Shown in pieces: positions 31,824 to 41,209 of a stretch of DNA of 64,000 bases. The notes below the pieces were generated by a model. That model was not told where the DNA came from and did no database searches. It worked only from the letters and a program-made list of their open reading frames with translations. This stretch comes from RSA11 sp965652565 (GTDB lineage Bacteria; Actinomycetota; Thermoleophilia; Solirubrobacterales; 70-9). Position 1 is the stretch's first letter. The number at the start of each line of letters is the position of its first letter. The position numbers were made by a program, and so were the translations under genes. Where the stretch lies: NCBI GenBank assembly GCA_965652565.1, contig CBFGWL010000003.1:32090-96089 (forward strand). The letters are read 5' to 3'.

Positions 31824-33287
31824 ATGAATCACGCTTCGCGGCTCCCCGAGAGCCGCACCCAGGACGTTTTTGCGGATCGCGACGGCCCCCGCGACGAGTG
31901 TGGGGTGTTCGGCGTGTACGCGCCGGGCCGCGAGGTCGCGAAGCTCGCCTACTTCGCCCTGTACGCGCTGCAGCACCGCGGCCAGGAGTCGGCCGGCATC
32001 GCCACCTGCGAGGGCGGCCACATCACCACGCTGCGCGACACCGGCCTCGTCTCGCAGGTCTTCGACGAGGGCAAGCTGCGGGCGCTCGACGGGGACATGG
32101 CGATCGGCCACGTGCGCTACTCGACCACCGGCGGCGGGTCCTGGGAGAACTCCCAGCCGGTGTGGCGCGATGACGGCCGCGAGGTCGCGCTCGCACACAA
32201 CGGCAACCTGACGAACGCGGTCGAGCTCTACAACGAGCTGCGCGAGCAGGGCATCCGCTTCCGCGGCACCTCCGACTCGGAGATCATCGCCGCGCTGCTG
32301 TCCGTCGAGGAGGCCCGTCCGATCGAGAACGCGGTCGAGGCCGTGATGCCCCGGCTGGAGGGGGCGTACTCGACCGTCGTCATGACCAAGCGCGCGATCG
32401 TCGCCTTCCGCGACCCCTACGGCGTGCGCCCGCTCGCGCTCGGCCGGCTCGGCGGGGATTACTGCGTCGCCTCGGAAAGCTGCGCCTTCGACATCATCGG
32501 CGCCGAGTTCCTGCGCGAGGTGGAGCCCGGCGAGCTGATCTCGATCGGTGAGCGCGGCATCGAGACGCGCCAGGTCGTGCCCAGCCCGCGCCGCGCCCAC
32601 TGCGTCTTCGAGCACATCTACTTCTCGCGGCCGGACACGCGCCTCGAGGGCCGGGTGCTGCAGGAGGTCCGCGGGCGGATGGGCGAGATCCTCGCCCGCG
32701 AGTCCCCGGTGGATGCCGACCTCGTGATCGCGGTCCCGGACTCCGGCAACCCCGCCGCCAACGGTTTCGCCCGCGTCTCGGGCCTGCCCAAGGACGACGG
32801 CCTGATCAAGAACCGCTACGTGGCGCGCACCTTCATCCAGCCCGGCCAGGAGCTGCGCAAGCACGGCCTGCGCATGAAGTTCAACCCGCTGCCGGAGATC
32901 GTGCGCGGCAAGCGGATCGTGGTCGTCGACGACTCGATCGTCCGCGGCAACACGACCAAGCAGATCGTCCGCATGCTGCGCGACGCCGGCGCGACCGAGG
33001 TGCACCTGCGGATCTCGGCACCGCCGATCAAGCACCCGTGCCACTACGGCGTCGACATGCACACGCGCGAGGAGATGGTGGCCCACGAGCGCACGCCCGC
33101 GGAGGTCGCGGCCGAGGTGGGCGCCGACTCGCTCGCCTACCTGTCGATCGACGGGGTGTACGAGGCGGTGGGCACGCCGCGCGCGCACCACTGCGACGCC
33201 TGCTTCACCGGCGAGTACCCGCTGGGCGAGACGGACGAGGGCAAGTACGCGCTCGAGACGATCGCGACCGTGCCGGTCCAGTCGTAG
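31824..33287 (+). CDS. purF: Amidophosphoribosyltransferase
   Basis: 487 aa, committed step of purine synthesis (PRPP plus glutamine to phosphoribosylamine). A 25-residue propeptide precedes the nucleophile Cys26 in DECGVFGVYAP, so N-terminal processing is expected. The PRPP site is IVVVDDSIVRGNTTKQI. Cysteines in KHPCHYGVDM and HHCDACFTGEYP are the ligands of the structural [4Fe-4S] cluster found in the Bacillus-type enzyme. It heads a second pur run (purF-recQ-purN-purH). Confidence 0.97.
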   Translation: MNHASRLPESRTQDVFADRDGPRDECGVFGVYAPGREVAKLAYFALYALQHRGQESAGIATCEGGHITTLRDTGLVSQVFDEGKLRALDGDMAIGHVRYSTTGGGSWENSQPVWRDDGREVALAHNGNLTNAVELYNELREQGIRFRGTSDSEIIAALLSVEEARPIENAVEAVMPRLEGAYSTVVMTKRAIVAFRDPYGVRPLALGRLGGDYCVASESCAFDIIGAEFLREVEPGELISIGERGIETRQVVPSPRRAHCVFEHIYFSRPDTRLEGRVLQEVRGRMGEILARESPVDADLVIAVPDSGNPAANGFARVSGLPKDDGLIKNRYVARTFIQPGQELRKHGLRMKFNPLPEIVRGKRIVVVDDSIVRGNTTKQIVRMLRDAGATEVHLRISAPPIKHPCHYGVDMHTREEMVAHERTPAEVAAEVGADSLAYLSIDGVYEAVGTPRAHHCDACFTGEYPLGETDEGKYALETIATVPVQS

Positions 33288-33335
33288 ATGGCCTGAGGGC
33301 GGGGCGAACCTCCGCCGCCCGAGCCTGAATCCTTC

Positions 33336-34889
33336 GTGGACGTGACTACGACCAGCGACCTCGACTCAGCGCTCCGCGAGCACTTCGGGCACCCGGGATT
33401 CCGCCCGGGCCAGCGGGAGGCCGTCGCCGCCGCGCTCGAGGGCCGCGACGTGCTGCTGGTGATGCCGACGGGCGCGGGCAAGTCGCTCTGCTACCAGCTC
33501 CCCGCGCTCGAGGACACCGAGCGCCTCACGGTCGTCGTCTCACCGCTCGTCTCGCTCATGCAGGATCAGGTGGACAACCTGGGCGAGCGCGCCGAGCTCG
33601 TCAACGCGCAGCGCGATCCGGCCGACAACGGGCGCTCGCTGCGGCGCGCGCTGAGCGGCGAGGCGCGGCTGCTCTACGTCGCCCCCGAGCGCTTCTGGGC
33701 CCCCGGGTTCGGCGCTCAGCTCAAGGGCAAGGTCGGGATGTTCGTCGTCGATGAGGCGCACTGCGTCAGCCAGTGGGGGCACGACTTCCGGCCCGAGTAC
33801 TTCCGGCTCGGCGAGATCGCCAAGCGGCTCGGCGTGCGCTCGATCTTCGCGGCGACCGCCACCGCGACGCCGCGCGTGGCGGGCGACATCGTCCGTCGCC
33901 TCGGGCTGCGCTCGCCCGTGCGGATCACGACCGGGTTCGAGCGGCCCAACCTCTCCTACGACGTCGTCCAGGTGCGCGGCGAGCGGGCCCGCGAACGCGC
34001 GCTCAGCGAACTGCTCAGCCAACCGGGTGCGCTCCCGGCGATCGTCTACTCGGGGACGCGCAAGCGCGCCGAGGAGACGGCGGCGCGGCTGACTCGCGAG
34101 CTCGGCGAGCGCACACTCCCCTACCACGCCGGCATGGAGCGCGAGGAGCGCGCGGCCGCGCAGCGCGACTTCATGAGCGGGACGGCGCGCATCGTCGTCG
34201 CGACCAACGCGTTCGGCATGGGCGTGGACAAGGCCGACGTGCGCACGGTCGTGCACGAGGCCGTGCCGTCCTCGCTCGAGGCCTACTACCAGGAGGCCGG
34301 GCGCGCGGGGCGCGACGGGCTGCCGTCACGTTGCGTGCTGCTCGCCGCCGGCCAGGACAAGGGCCTGCACGTGTACTTCATCAACCAGAGCGAGTCCGAG
34401 GAGGCGAAGCGGGTCGGCTGGGCGAACTACCGCGCCGTCTGGGGCTGGGTCGAGGGCGAGCGCTGCCGCCGTGAGGCGATCCTGCGCCACTTCGGCGATC
34501 GCGCCGAACCCCACGCGGAGGGCCGCTGCTGCGACGTGTGCGACGGGCCGCTCGAGCTCGCCGCGGTGTCCGCCGCAGGCGCGTCGAACGGCGCCGCCCG
34601 GCCCGCTGTCGATGCGGCGGAGGAGGGCGATCTGGACGGGGCGATCCTCGCCGTCGTCGCGAGCGCCGAGCCCGCAGTGGGTCGCACGCGCGCGGTCGAG
34701 ATCCTGCGCGGCGGGCGCTCCAAGGTCGTACGCAAGTACGGCTACGACGAGCTGCCGAACTACGGCTCGTTCGCGCACTGGCACGCCGACGACGTGCTCG
34801 GCCGCGTGGATGCGTTGCTCGATGCCGGCCGCCTGCGCTCGACCGGCGGGCGCTTCCCGAAGCTGGTCGTCGCCGGGGAGGCGGGATGA
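33336..34889 (+). CDS. RecQ-family ATP-dependent DNA helicase
   Basis: 517 aa, SF2 helicase. Walker A is MPTGAGKSLCYQLP, the DEAH box is FVVDEAHCVSQWGHDFRPEY, motif VI is YYQEAGRAGRDG. The zinc site after the helicase core has CRREAILRHFGD and GRCCDVCDGP. After about residue 430 there is only a short winged-helix-like region (AVEILRGGRSKVVRKYGYDE) rather than a full RQC plus HRDC, which is short for classic RecQ. Its stop overlaps the ATG of purN, an unexpected coupling of a repair gene with purine synthesis. Confidence 0.9.
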   Translation: MDVTTTSDLDSALREHFGHPGFRPGQREAVAAALEGRDVLLVMPTGAGKSLCYQLPALEDTERLTVVVSPLVSLMQDQVDNLGERAELVNAQRDPADNGRSLRRALSGEARLLYVAPERFWAPGFGAQLKGKVGMFVVDEAHCVSQWGHDFRPEYFRLGEIAKRLGVRSIFAATATATPRVAGDIVRRLGLRSPVRITTGFERPNLSYDVVQVRGERARERALSELLSQPGALPAIVYSGTRKRAEETAARLTRELGERTLPYHAGMEREERAAAQRDFMSGTARIVVATNAFGMGVDKADVRTVVHEAVPSSLEAYYQEAGRAGRDGLPSRCVLLAAGQDKGLHVYFINQSESEEAKRVGWANYRAVWGWVEGERCRREAILRHFGDRAEPHAEGRCCDVCDGPLELAAVSAAGASNGAARPAVDAAEEGDLDGAILAVVASAEPAVGRTRAVEILRGGRSKVVRKYGYDELPNYGSFAHWHADDVLGRVDALLDAGRLRSTGGRFPKLVVAGEAG

Positions 34890-35512
34890 GCGGCCTGCGC
34901 GTGGGCGTGCTCGCCTCGGGCACGGGCACGAACCTCCAGGCGATCCTCGACACGGTCCACGGCCGCGACGGGATCGAGGTCGTCGCCGTCGGCTCCGACA
35001 AACCGACGGCGCAGGCGCTCGCGAGGGCACGGCGCGCCGAGGTGGCGACCGCCGTCTTCCGCACCGCCGACTACCCGGACCGCGAAGCGCGCGACGCGGC
35101 GATCGCCGAGTGGCTCGCCGAGCGGGAGGTCGAGCTGGTCGTGCTCGCCGGCTACATGCAGCTGCTCAGCCCGAGCTTCATCCAGCGCTTCGAGAGCCGG
35201 ATCATCAACGTCCACCCAGCGCTTCTGCCGTCCTTCCCCGGCCTCGATGCGATCGGACAGGCGCTCGACCACGGCGTGCGTGTAACCGGCGTGACCGTGC
35301 ACTTCGTCGACGAGGGCGTCGATACCGGCCCGATCCTCCTCCAGCGCGCCGTGCCGATTCCCGAATCACGCGATCGCGCCGAGCTCGAGGAGGCGATCCA
35401 CGCCACCGAGCACGAGCTTCTGCCGGAGGCGGTCCGGCTGATCGCCGCGGGGCGCGTGAGCTTCGACCCAGCGAACCCACGCCTCGTTCTGATCGCGCCC
35501 AGCGGCGAGTAG
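34886..35512 (+). CDS. purN: GAR transformylase (10-formyl-THF dependent)
   Basis: 208 aa. Third purine step, formyl transfer from 10-formyltetrahydrofolate to GAR. LRVGVLASGTGTNLQAILD is the phosphate-binding start, NVHPALLPSFPG holds the catalytic Asn/His, and GVTVHFVDEGVDTGPI holds the catalytic Asp. ATG 34886 overlaps the helicase stop by 4 nt. Confidence 0.96.
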   Translation: MSGLRVGVLASGTGTNLQAILDTVHGRDGIEVVAVGSDKPTAQALARARRAEVATAVFRTADYPDREARDAAIAEWLAEREVELVVLAGYMQLLSPSFIQRFESRIINVHPALLPSFPGLDAIGQALDHGVRVTGVTVHFVDEGVDTGPILLQRAVPIPESRDRAELEEAIHATEHELLPEAVRLIAAGRVSFDPANPRLVLIAPSGE

Positions 35513-35550
35513 CCGCGCGTCCCGGCGGGCGCGGGAATAGACTCGGCGCC

Positions 35551-37182
35551 GTGACGGAGCGAATGGTCGATGAGCAGGTCTCGGGCGAGGGCGGCGCGCC
35601 GCCGGGCGGCGGCCCGCTCAACGTCCGCCGGGCGCTCATCTCGGTCTCCGACAAGACCGGCCTGATCGACTTCGCGCGCGGCCTGCGCAACCTCGGCATC
35701 GAGCTGCTTTCGACCGGCGGGACCGCGGCGGCGATCCGCGAGGCGGGCTTGGAGGTCACCGACGTCTCCGACTTCACCGGCTCGCCGGAGATCCTCGACG
35801 GCCGGGTGAAGACGCTCCACCCGCGCCTGCACGCCGCGCTGCTTGCCAAGCGCGACGACCCCGCTCACGTCGCGACGCTCAAGGACGAGGGGATCGAGCC
35901 GATCGACCTGGTCTGCGTGAATTTGTACCCGTTCCAGCGCACCGTCTCCCAGCCGGGCGTGACCGAGGCCGAGGCGATCGAGAACATCGACATCGGCGGG
36001 CCGACGATGATCCGGGCGGCCGCCAAGAACCACCGCTTCGTCGCGGTCGTGGTGCGCCCGGAGAGCTATGACGCCGTGCTGGCCGAGCTCGAGGCCGGCG
36101 AGGGCGCGATCTCCGAGGAGACACGGCACTGGCTCGCCAACGAGGCGTTCGCCGAAGTCGCCTACTACGACGCCGCGATCAGCCGCTGGTTCGCCTTGCG
36201 CTACGAGGCCTTCCCCCAGGACTGGGTCTTCGCCTACGAGAAGTTCCTCGACCTCTCCTACGGCGAGAACCCGCATCAGAAGGCCGCGCTCTACACCGAG
36301 GTCGGCGCCCGCTCGCACGTGCTCTCGCGCATCTCGAAGCTGCACGGCAAGGCGCTCTCGTTCAACAACGTGCTCGACCTCGACTCCGCGGCCAAGCTGC
36401 TCGCCGAGTTCGAAGAACCCGCCGCGGTGATCGTCAAGCACAACAACCCGTGCGGGGTCGCCGTCGCCGACGACCTCACCACGGCCTACGAGCGCGCGCG
36501 GGCCTGCGACCCGGTCTCGGCCTACGGCGGCGTGATCGCGCTCAACCGGCCCGTCACGAAGGCGCTCGCCGAGCGGCTGCACGAGAACTTCATCGAGGTG
36601 CTCGTCGCACCCGAGTTCGAGGACGGCGCGCTCGACGTGCTCACGCAGAAGGAGTCGATCCGCATCCTCCACAACACGGAGCAGCGCGAGCCGGAGCCCC
36701 GCGAGCGCGACGTCAAGAGGGTGCGCGGCGGGCTGCTCGTACAGACGCCCGACATCATCGAGGAGGACCGCCACTCGATGAACGTGGTCACCAAGGCCCA
36801 GCCAAGCGAGGAGCAGTGGCGCGATCTGCTGTTCGCGTGGAAGGTCTGCAAGCACGTGCGCTCGAACGCGATCGTCTTCGCCAAGGACGGCGCGACCGTG
36901 GGCATCGGCGCCGGGCAGATGAGCCGCGTGGATTCATCCCGGATCGCGGTGATCAAGGCGGGCGACGCCTTCGGCGATCAGGCCGAGGAGATGCTGCGCG
37001 GCTCGGTGGTCGCCTCCGACGCGTTCTTCCCCTTCCCCGACGGCCCCCTGGCCGCGCTGGACGCCGGCGCGACCGCCGTGATCCAGCCCGGCGGCGCGAA
37101 GCGCGACGCCGAGGTGATCGCGGCTTGCGACGAGCGCGGCGCCGCGATGGTCTTCACGGGCCGCCGGCACTTCCGCCACTAG
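35551..37182 (+). CDS. purH: Bifunctional AICAR transformylase/IMP cyclohydrolase
   Basis: About 543 aa (GTG 35551; ATG 35563 is a close alternative). The N-terminal MGS-like domain with ALISVSDKTGLIDFARGL and KTLHPRLHAALL carries the cyclohydrolase. The C-terminal half has KHNNPCGVAVA (the Lys-His pair of the transformylase) and SDAFFPFPDG. It completes IMP synthesis. The tail ends GRRHFRH, as in most PurH. It is convergent with an ABC exporter, leaving only 15 nt between the stops. Confidence 0.97.
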   Translation: MTERMVDEQVSGEGGAPPGGGPLNVRRALISVSDKTGLIDFARGLRNLGIELLSTGGTAAAIREAGLEVTDVSDFTGSPEILDGRVKTLHPRLHAALLAKRDDPAHVATLKDEGIEPIDLVCVNLYPFQRTVSQPGVTEAEAIENIDIGGPTMIRAAAKNHRFVAVVVRPESYDAVLAELEAGEGAISEETRHWLANEAFAEVAYYDAAISRWFALRYEAFPQDWVFAYEKFLDLSYGENPHQKAALYTEVGARSHVLSRISKLHGKALSFNNVLDLDSAAKLLAEFEEPAAVIVKHNNPCGVAVADDLTTAYERARACDPVSAYGGVIALNRPVTKALAERLHENFIEVLVAPEFEDGALDVLTQKESIRILHNTEQREPEPRERDVKRVRGGLLVQTPDIIEEDRHSMNVVTKAQPSEEQWRDLLFAWKVCKHVRSNAIVFAKDGATVGIGAGQMSRVDSSRIAVIKAGDAFGDQAEEMLRGSVVASDAFFPFPDGPLAALDAGATAVIQPGGAKRDAEVIAACDERGAAMVFTGRRHFRH

Positions 37183-37197
37183 CGCACCGCCCAGCTC

Positions 37198-39069
37198 TCA
37201 GGGCTCCGAAGCGAACGCCTCCAGCTCGCCCCCGGGCTTCACATCGCCGTCGTCGTCGCGCGCGGTCGAGTGCAGCGCCCACAGCTGCGCGTAGAGCCCG
37301 CCGCGCGCCACGAGCGTGTCGTGATCGCCGATGTCGACGAGGCGCCCGCCATCGAGCACGGCGATGCGGTCGGCCTCGCGCGCCATCAGCAGATCATGCG
37401 AGACGACGATCGTCGTGCGCTCACGGGTGAGCGTGCGCAGCGGCGCGAGCAGGCTCTCCCGCGCGGCGGCATCCAGGCCGGTGGTGGGCTCGTCGAGCAG
37501 GAGCACCGGCGTGTCGGCGAGCAGGGCGCGGGCGATCGCGATGCGCTGGCGCTGGCCGCCCGAGAGCCGTCCGCCCCGGGAACCGATGTCGGTGTCGTAG
37601 CCCGCGGGTAGCGCTGCGATGAACTCGTGCGCGTTCGCCGCACGGGCGGCGGCCTCGATCTCCTCGCGGCTCGCCTCGGGCCGCCCGAGCGCGATGTTCT
37701 CGGCGACGCTGCCGTGCAGGGCGAGGGCGTCCTGGAAGAGGATCGCGACGTTTTCGCGAAGCGAGGCCAGCGTGAGGTCGCGCAGATCGTGCCCGTCGAT
37801 GCGCACCGCCCCCTCGTCGGGGTCGTACAGGCGGATCAGCAGGCGGGCGAGCGTCGACTTGCCCGCGCCACTCGGCCCGACCAGCGCGAGCGTCTCGCCC
37901 GGGGCCACGTCCAGCGAGACCGCGGCGAGCGCCGGCGCCTCCGCCCCCGGGTAGGTGAGCGTCACCTCATCGAACCGCACGGTGCCGCGGGCCCGGCCGA
38001 GCGCGCGCGCACCCGGGCGCTCGCGGACGCGCGGCTTCTCATCGAGCAGCTCGATCACCCGCTCGGCCCCGGCGAGGGCGCGGAAAAACGAGTTGGCGAG
38101 CGAGCCGAGCTCGCGTACCGGGTCGTACAGCTGGCTGAGGTAGGCGAGGAAGACGAGCAGGCCGCCGATCGTCAGCTCGCCGTCGGCGAGCAGCACGGTG
38201 CCGAGCACGAGCACGATGAGCAGGCCGAGCAGCTCGATCAGGTCGATCACCGGCGTGAAGATCCCGTGGATGCGCGCCGCGGCCAGTTCGGCCTCCACCG
38301 CCCCCTCGTTCTGCCGGCGGAAGCGATCGCTCACCGCCGCCTGCGCGTTGCTCGCCTGGATGAGCGGGGCGTTCGCGAAGGTCTCCTCGGCCACCGAGCT
38401 CAACGAGCCGACCCGCCGGCGGTGGGCGCGCGACGCGCGCCGCACGAGCCGGGAGAAGCGCCGCGCGACAAACAGAAACGGCGGGATCACGACGAGCGCG
38501 ACGAGGGCGAGCTTCCAGTTCAAGACGAACAGGGCGCCGCCGAAGAAGAGGATGCGCAGGACGGAGGAGAGCCCGTCGGTGACGCCGGAGAGAACCAAGG
38601 TCTCGATGCGGCCGACGTCGTCGTTCACGCGGGTGACGAGGTCGCCGAGCCGGTGGCGGTTGAAGACGTCGATCGAAAGCCGCTGGACGTGCTCGAGGAC
38701 CTGCACGCGCAGATTCAGCAGGAAGCGCTCGGCGATCCACGTGCTGAGGTAGTCGTCGCCGAAGTTGATGAGCCCGCCGATCAGCGTGAGCCCGACGTAG
38801 CCGGCGGCGAGCCAGGGCAGCGGTCCGAGGTCGGCCGGCGCCAGCACCTCGTCGACGACGAGCTTGAAGATCCAGATCTCGGCCGTCTCGATCAGCGCGC
38901 CGAGCGCGATCAGCACGAGCAGCAGCGGAACCCACTTCCGGTATGGACGCGCCGCGGGCCAGAAGCGGCGCACGACCTCGCGCAGCCTGCGCTGCGGTGC
39001 CTCGACTACGACCTCGTCGTAACCCTCGCCGGGGGAGACCCAGCCTTGCAGGCGCTCGCGCATGCTCAT
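37198..39069 (-). CDS. ABC-type half-transporter (exporter, ABCB-like)
   Basis: 623 aa with an N-terminal six-helix exporter domain (for example VPLLLVLIALGALIETAEIW) and a C-terminal ATPase. Walker A GPSGAGKS lies at about 397-404, the signature LSGGQRQRIAIARALL near 500, Walker B PVLLLDEPTTGLD, and the switch His in VVSHDL. It should work as a homodimer at the membrane. The substrate is unknown; lipids, glycans or peptides are usual for this family. Start ATG 39069 or 39063. It is isolated on the minus strand, convergent with purH. Confidence 0.88.
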   Translation of the reverse strand: MSMRERLQGWVSPGEGYDEVVVEAPQRRLREVVRRFWPAARPYRKWVPLLLVLIALGALIETAEIWIFKLVVDEVLAPADLGPLPWLAAGYVGLTLIGGLINFGDDYLSTWIAERFLLNLRVQVLEHVQRLSIDVFNRHRLGDLVTRVNDDVGRIETLVLSGVTDGLSSVLRILFFGGALFVLNWKLALVALVVIPPFLFVARRFSRLVRRASRAHRRRVGSLSSVAEETFANAPLIQASNAQAAVSDRFRRQNEGAVEAELAAARIHGIFTPVIDLIELLGLLIVLVLGTVLLADGELTIGGLLVFLAYLSQLYDPVRELGSLANSFFRALAGAERVIELLDEKPRVRERPGARALGRARGTVRFDEVTLTYPGAEAPALAAVSLDVAPGETLALVGPSGAGKSTLARLLIRLYDPDEGAVRIDGHDLRDLTLASLRENVAILFQDALALHGSVAENIALGRPEASREEIEAAARAANAHEFIAALPAGYDTDIGSRGGRLSGGQRQRIAIARALLADTPVLLLDEPTTGLDAAARESLLAPLRTLTRERTTIVVSHDLLMAREADRIAVLDGGRLVDIGDHDTLVARGGLYAQLWALHSTARDDDGDVKPGGELEAFASEP

Positions 39070-39147
39070 CGGTCAACCCCCGGGGCGAGGGGCCGGGAGC
39101 GGGCCGACCGCTCGGAGCCCCTCGCGCCGGTCATCGCGCGCGCTCGG

Positions 39148-39297
39148 TCAGGTATCGCGGCGCCGGCGACGGCGGCGACAACGGCGTCGGAGGCGGCGCG
39201 TCTTGCGCCTGCGGCACGGCGTCCGCGACTGCGAGCGCGAACGGGTGCGGGTCGCCCTGGAGCTGGCCCGCAGCGCCGGTGAGAGCCCATTGAACAT
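39148..39297 (-). CDS. Candidate Arg-rich mini-protein
   Basis: A 49-aa frame from ATG 39297, with a strong ribosome site (GAGGAG, 5-6 nt upstream). The peptide is MFNGLSPALRASS followed by an extremely basic tail with 21 Arg and two Cys (CRRRKTRRLRRRC). Such composition can arise by chance from GC-rich noncoding DNA, but a good Shine-Dalgarno at the only ATG is notable. It precedes the ABC exporter by 78 nt on the same strand. No homolog was recognised. Confidence 0.35.
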   Translation of the reverse strand: MFNGLSPALRASSRATRTRSRSQSRTPCRRRKTRRLRRRCRRRRRRRDT

Positions 39298-39453
39298 GGC
39301 TGCTCCTCGCTGGTTGGCTCGGCCCGGCCTCGTGCCGGGCCCTGACACCTCATGCGCATACCCCATAGGGCATCCCGTATCCGCTTCGCGGGCCGCAGCC
39401 CGTCAGGGGAACCGGCGCGTGCGCCGCGCAAGCCGCCTACGATCGCGGAGCCT

Positions 39454-40566
39454 GTGAGGAGCCACGAATGGCATCGGGGCGCGCCGGGAAGGCGCGCAGG
39501 CTGGATCGTCGCGACCGCGCTCGCCGCGCTCGCCGCCGCGTGCTGCGCCGGGCTGCTCGCCGGCGCGGGTCCCGCCGCTGCCGGCAAGGCGAAGGGCGGC
39601 AAGGTGCTGTTCGGCATGAACGAGGACTGGATCGCCCACCGCTGGGCCGTCCACCCCGTCGAGGAGCTTGGCGCCGGGGCGATCCGCTTCCCGCTGCCAT
39701 GGCGTGAGATCCGCCCGAACCGCCGCACTTGGGATTGGACCAAGCTCGACCAGCTCGCCGAGCAGGCCGAGCTGCACGGCGCCAAGCTGGTGCTGATGCC
39801 GCAGGACGCGCCCTGCTGGGTGCGCCCCTCGCTGCGCTGCAACAGCGCGGGCGGCCACCCGCCGGACCCGCGCTACATCGGCGAGTACCGCAAGCTGCTT
39901 CTGCGCGCGCTCAAGCGCTACGCCCCGAACGTCGCCGCGGTCGAGGCCTGGAACGAGCCGAACCTGACCAACTTCTTCAGGCCGAAGCCGAAGCCGAAGC
40001 ACTACATCAAGCTGCTGCGCGCGACCCACAAGGCCGTGCACTCCAAGCAGTGGCGCACCAAGTCGGTCCCGAAGAAGTGGCGGCCGCCGGTGCTCTTCGG
40101 CGGCCTCGCCACCGGCGCGCGCACCACCCGCGGCGGCCGCAAGGTCCCCTTCCAGCGCTTCCTCAAGCAGGTCCACAAGCTCGGCGGGGCGCGCTTCTAC
40201 GACGCGCTCTCGATCCACTCGTTCGACCCGGTCCCGAAGATGAAGAGGTTCATCGCCACAGCCCGCAAGGAGCTGCGCCGGGTGCGGCGGCCGAAGCGGC
40301 CGATCTGGGTCACCGAGATCGGCGTGTCGGAGAGCGCCGCGGGGAGCGAGGAGGCGCAAGCCCAGCAGCTCGTGAAGATCGTGCGCGCGCTGCGCAAGAT
40401 CCCGCGGGTAGAGGCGATCTTCGTGCACCGCATGTTCGACGCCGAGCACGGCAAGAGCCACACCGACATGGGCTTGATGCGCACCGACCGAGCCACGCGC
40501 AAGATCGCCTTCTGCGCGCTCGCGGCCGAGTTCGGATCGGAGTGCCCGGCCGGGCCCGCGGACTGA
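39454..40566 (+). CDS. Secreted glycoside hydrolase (GH39/GH5-like, clan A)
   Basis: 370 aa from GTG 39454. Signal peptide with a hydrophobic core (AGWIVATALAALAAACCAGL) ending near AGPAAAGK. The TIM-barrel shows RFPLPWREIRPNRRTWDW early, acid/base Glu in VEAWNEPNLTNFF, and nucleophile Glu in IWVTEIGVSES. This layout fits clan A hydrolases acting on exopolysaccharides (PslG-like/GH39). It may trim the surface glycan made by the nearby transferases, but this is inference. Longer in-frame starts (39352) would place a non-signal extension in front. Confidence 0.8.
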   Translation: MRSHEWHRGAPGRRAGWIVATALAALAAACCAGLLAGAGPAAAGKAKGGKVLFGMNEDWIAHRWAVHPVEELGAGAIRFPLPWREIRPNRRTWDWTKLDQLAEQAELHGAKLVLMPQDAPCWVRPSLRCNSAGGHPPDPRYIGEYRKLLLRALKRYAPNVAAVEAWNEPNLTNFFRPKPKPKHYIKLLRATHKAVHSKQWRTKSVPKKWRPPVLFGGLATGARTTRGGRKVPFQRFLKQVHKLGGARFYDALSIHSFDPVPKMKRFIATARKELRRVRRPKRPIWVTEIGVSESAAGSEEAQAQQLVKIVRALRKIPRVEAIFVHRMFDAEHGKSHTDMGLMRTDRATRKIAFCALAAEFGSECPAGPAD

Positions 40567-40622
40567 CGCCGGCGCGCGAAAAGACGCTCGCAACCGGCCC
40601 GCCCACGTCTACGATTCGTGGT

Positions 40623-40696
40623 GCCCCCGTAGCGTAATTGGTAACGCGCTCGACTTTTAATCGATGTAGATGTGGGTTCGAGTCCCACCGGGGGCA
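40623..40696 (+). tRNA. tRNA-Lys (anticodon TTT)
   Basis: A 74-nt cloverleaf: acceptor GCCCCCG/CGGGGGC with discriminator A, D-arm GCG-loop-CGC, anticodon loop CTTTTAA, T-arm GTGGG-TTCGAGT-CCCAC. Position 27-43 is a C/T mismatch, otherwise pairing is complete. CCA is not encoded. Confidence 0.93.
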
Positions 40697-40750
40697 TCCG
40701 GGAAACCGCTTGGGATGGCGGGTTTTGCCCGTCAGCCACAATAGGGGCCC

Positions 40751-41209
40751 GTGCGCGTCTCCGCGAAAGCTGATTACGCCGTGCGCGCGGTGCTCGAGCT
40801 GGCCGCCGCGCCGCCCGAGGTTCCGGTCAAGGGCGACCGCATCGCGTCGGCACAGCAGATCCCACTGCGCTTCCTCGAGAACATCCTCGCGGAGCTGCGC
40901 GCCACGGGCCTGGTACAGAGCCGACGCGGGGCTGACGGGGGCTACTGGCTCGCCCGCAGCCCCGACGACATCACGATCGCCGAGGTGATCCGGGCCGTCG
41001 AGGGACCCCTGGCGTCGGTCCGCGGCGAGGGGCCGGAGGAGCTGGATTACGACGGCGTCGCCGAGCCGCTGCAGGACGTCTGGGTCGCGCTGCGGGCGAA
41101 GATCCGCTCCGTTCTCGAGTCGGTCACCCTCGCCGACGTCGCGGAGAATCGCCTGCCCGAGCCGGTGCGTTCGATCGCCGCGCACCCCGAGGCGAGCGCC
41201 CCGCGCTGA
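40751..41209 (+). CDS. Rrf2-family transcription regulator without Fe-S cysteines (CymR-like)
   Basis: 152 aa from GTG 40751. The winged-helix N-terminus is RVSAKADYAVRAVLELA, with recognition-helix region IPLRFLENILAELRATGLV and wing SRRGADGGYWLAR. IscR and NsrR hold a cluster by three Cys; this protein contains no Cys at all, as in CymR, the sulfur-metabolism repressor of Firmicutes that senses via CysK. Its placement next to the sulfate transporter operon (convergent, sharing the same 3' region) supports sulfur control. No operator was identified with certainty. Confidence 0.8.
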   Translation: MRVSAKADYAVRAVLELAAAPPEVPVKGDRIASAQQIPLRFLENILAELRATGLVQSRRGADGGYWLARSPDDITIAEVIRAVEGPLASVRGEGPEELDYDGVAEPLQDVWVALRAKIRSVLESVTLADVAENRLPEPVRSIAAHPEASAPR

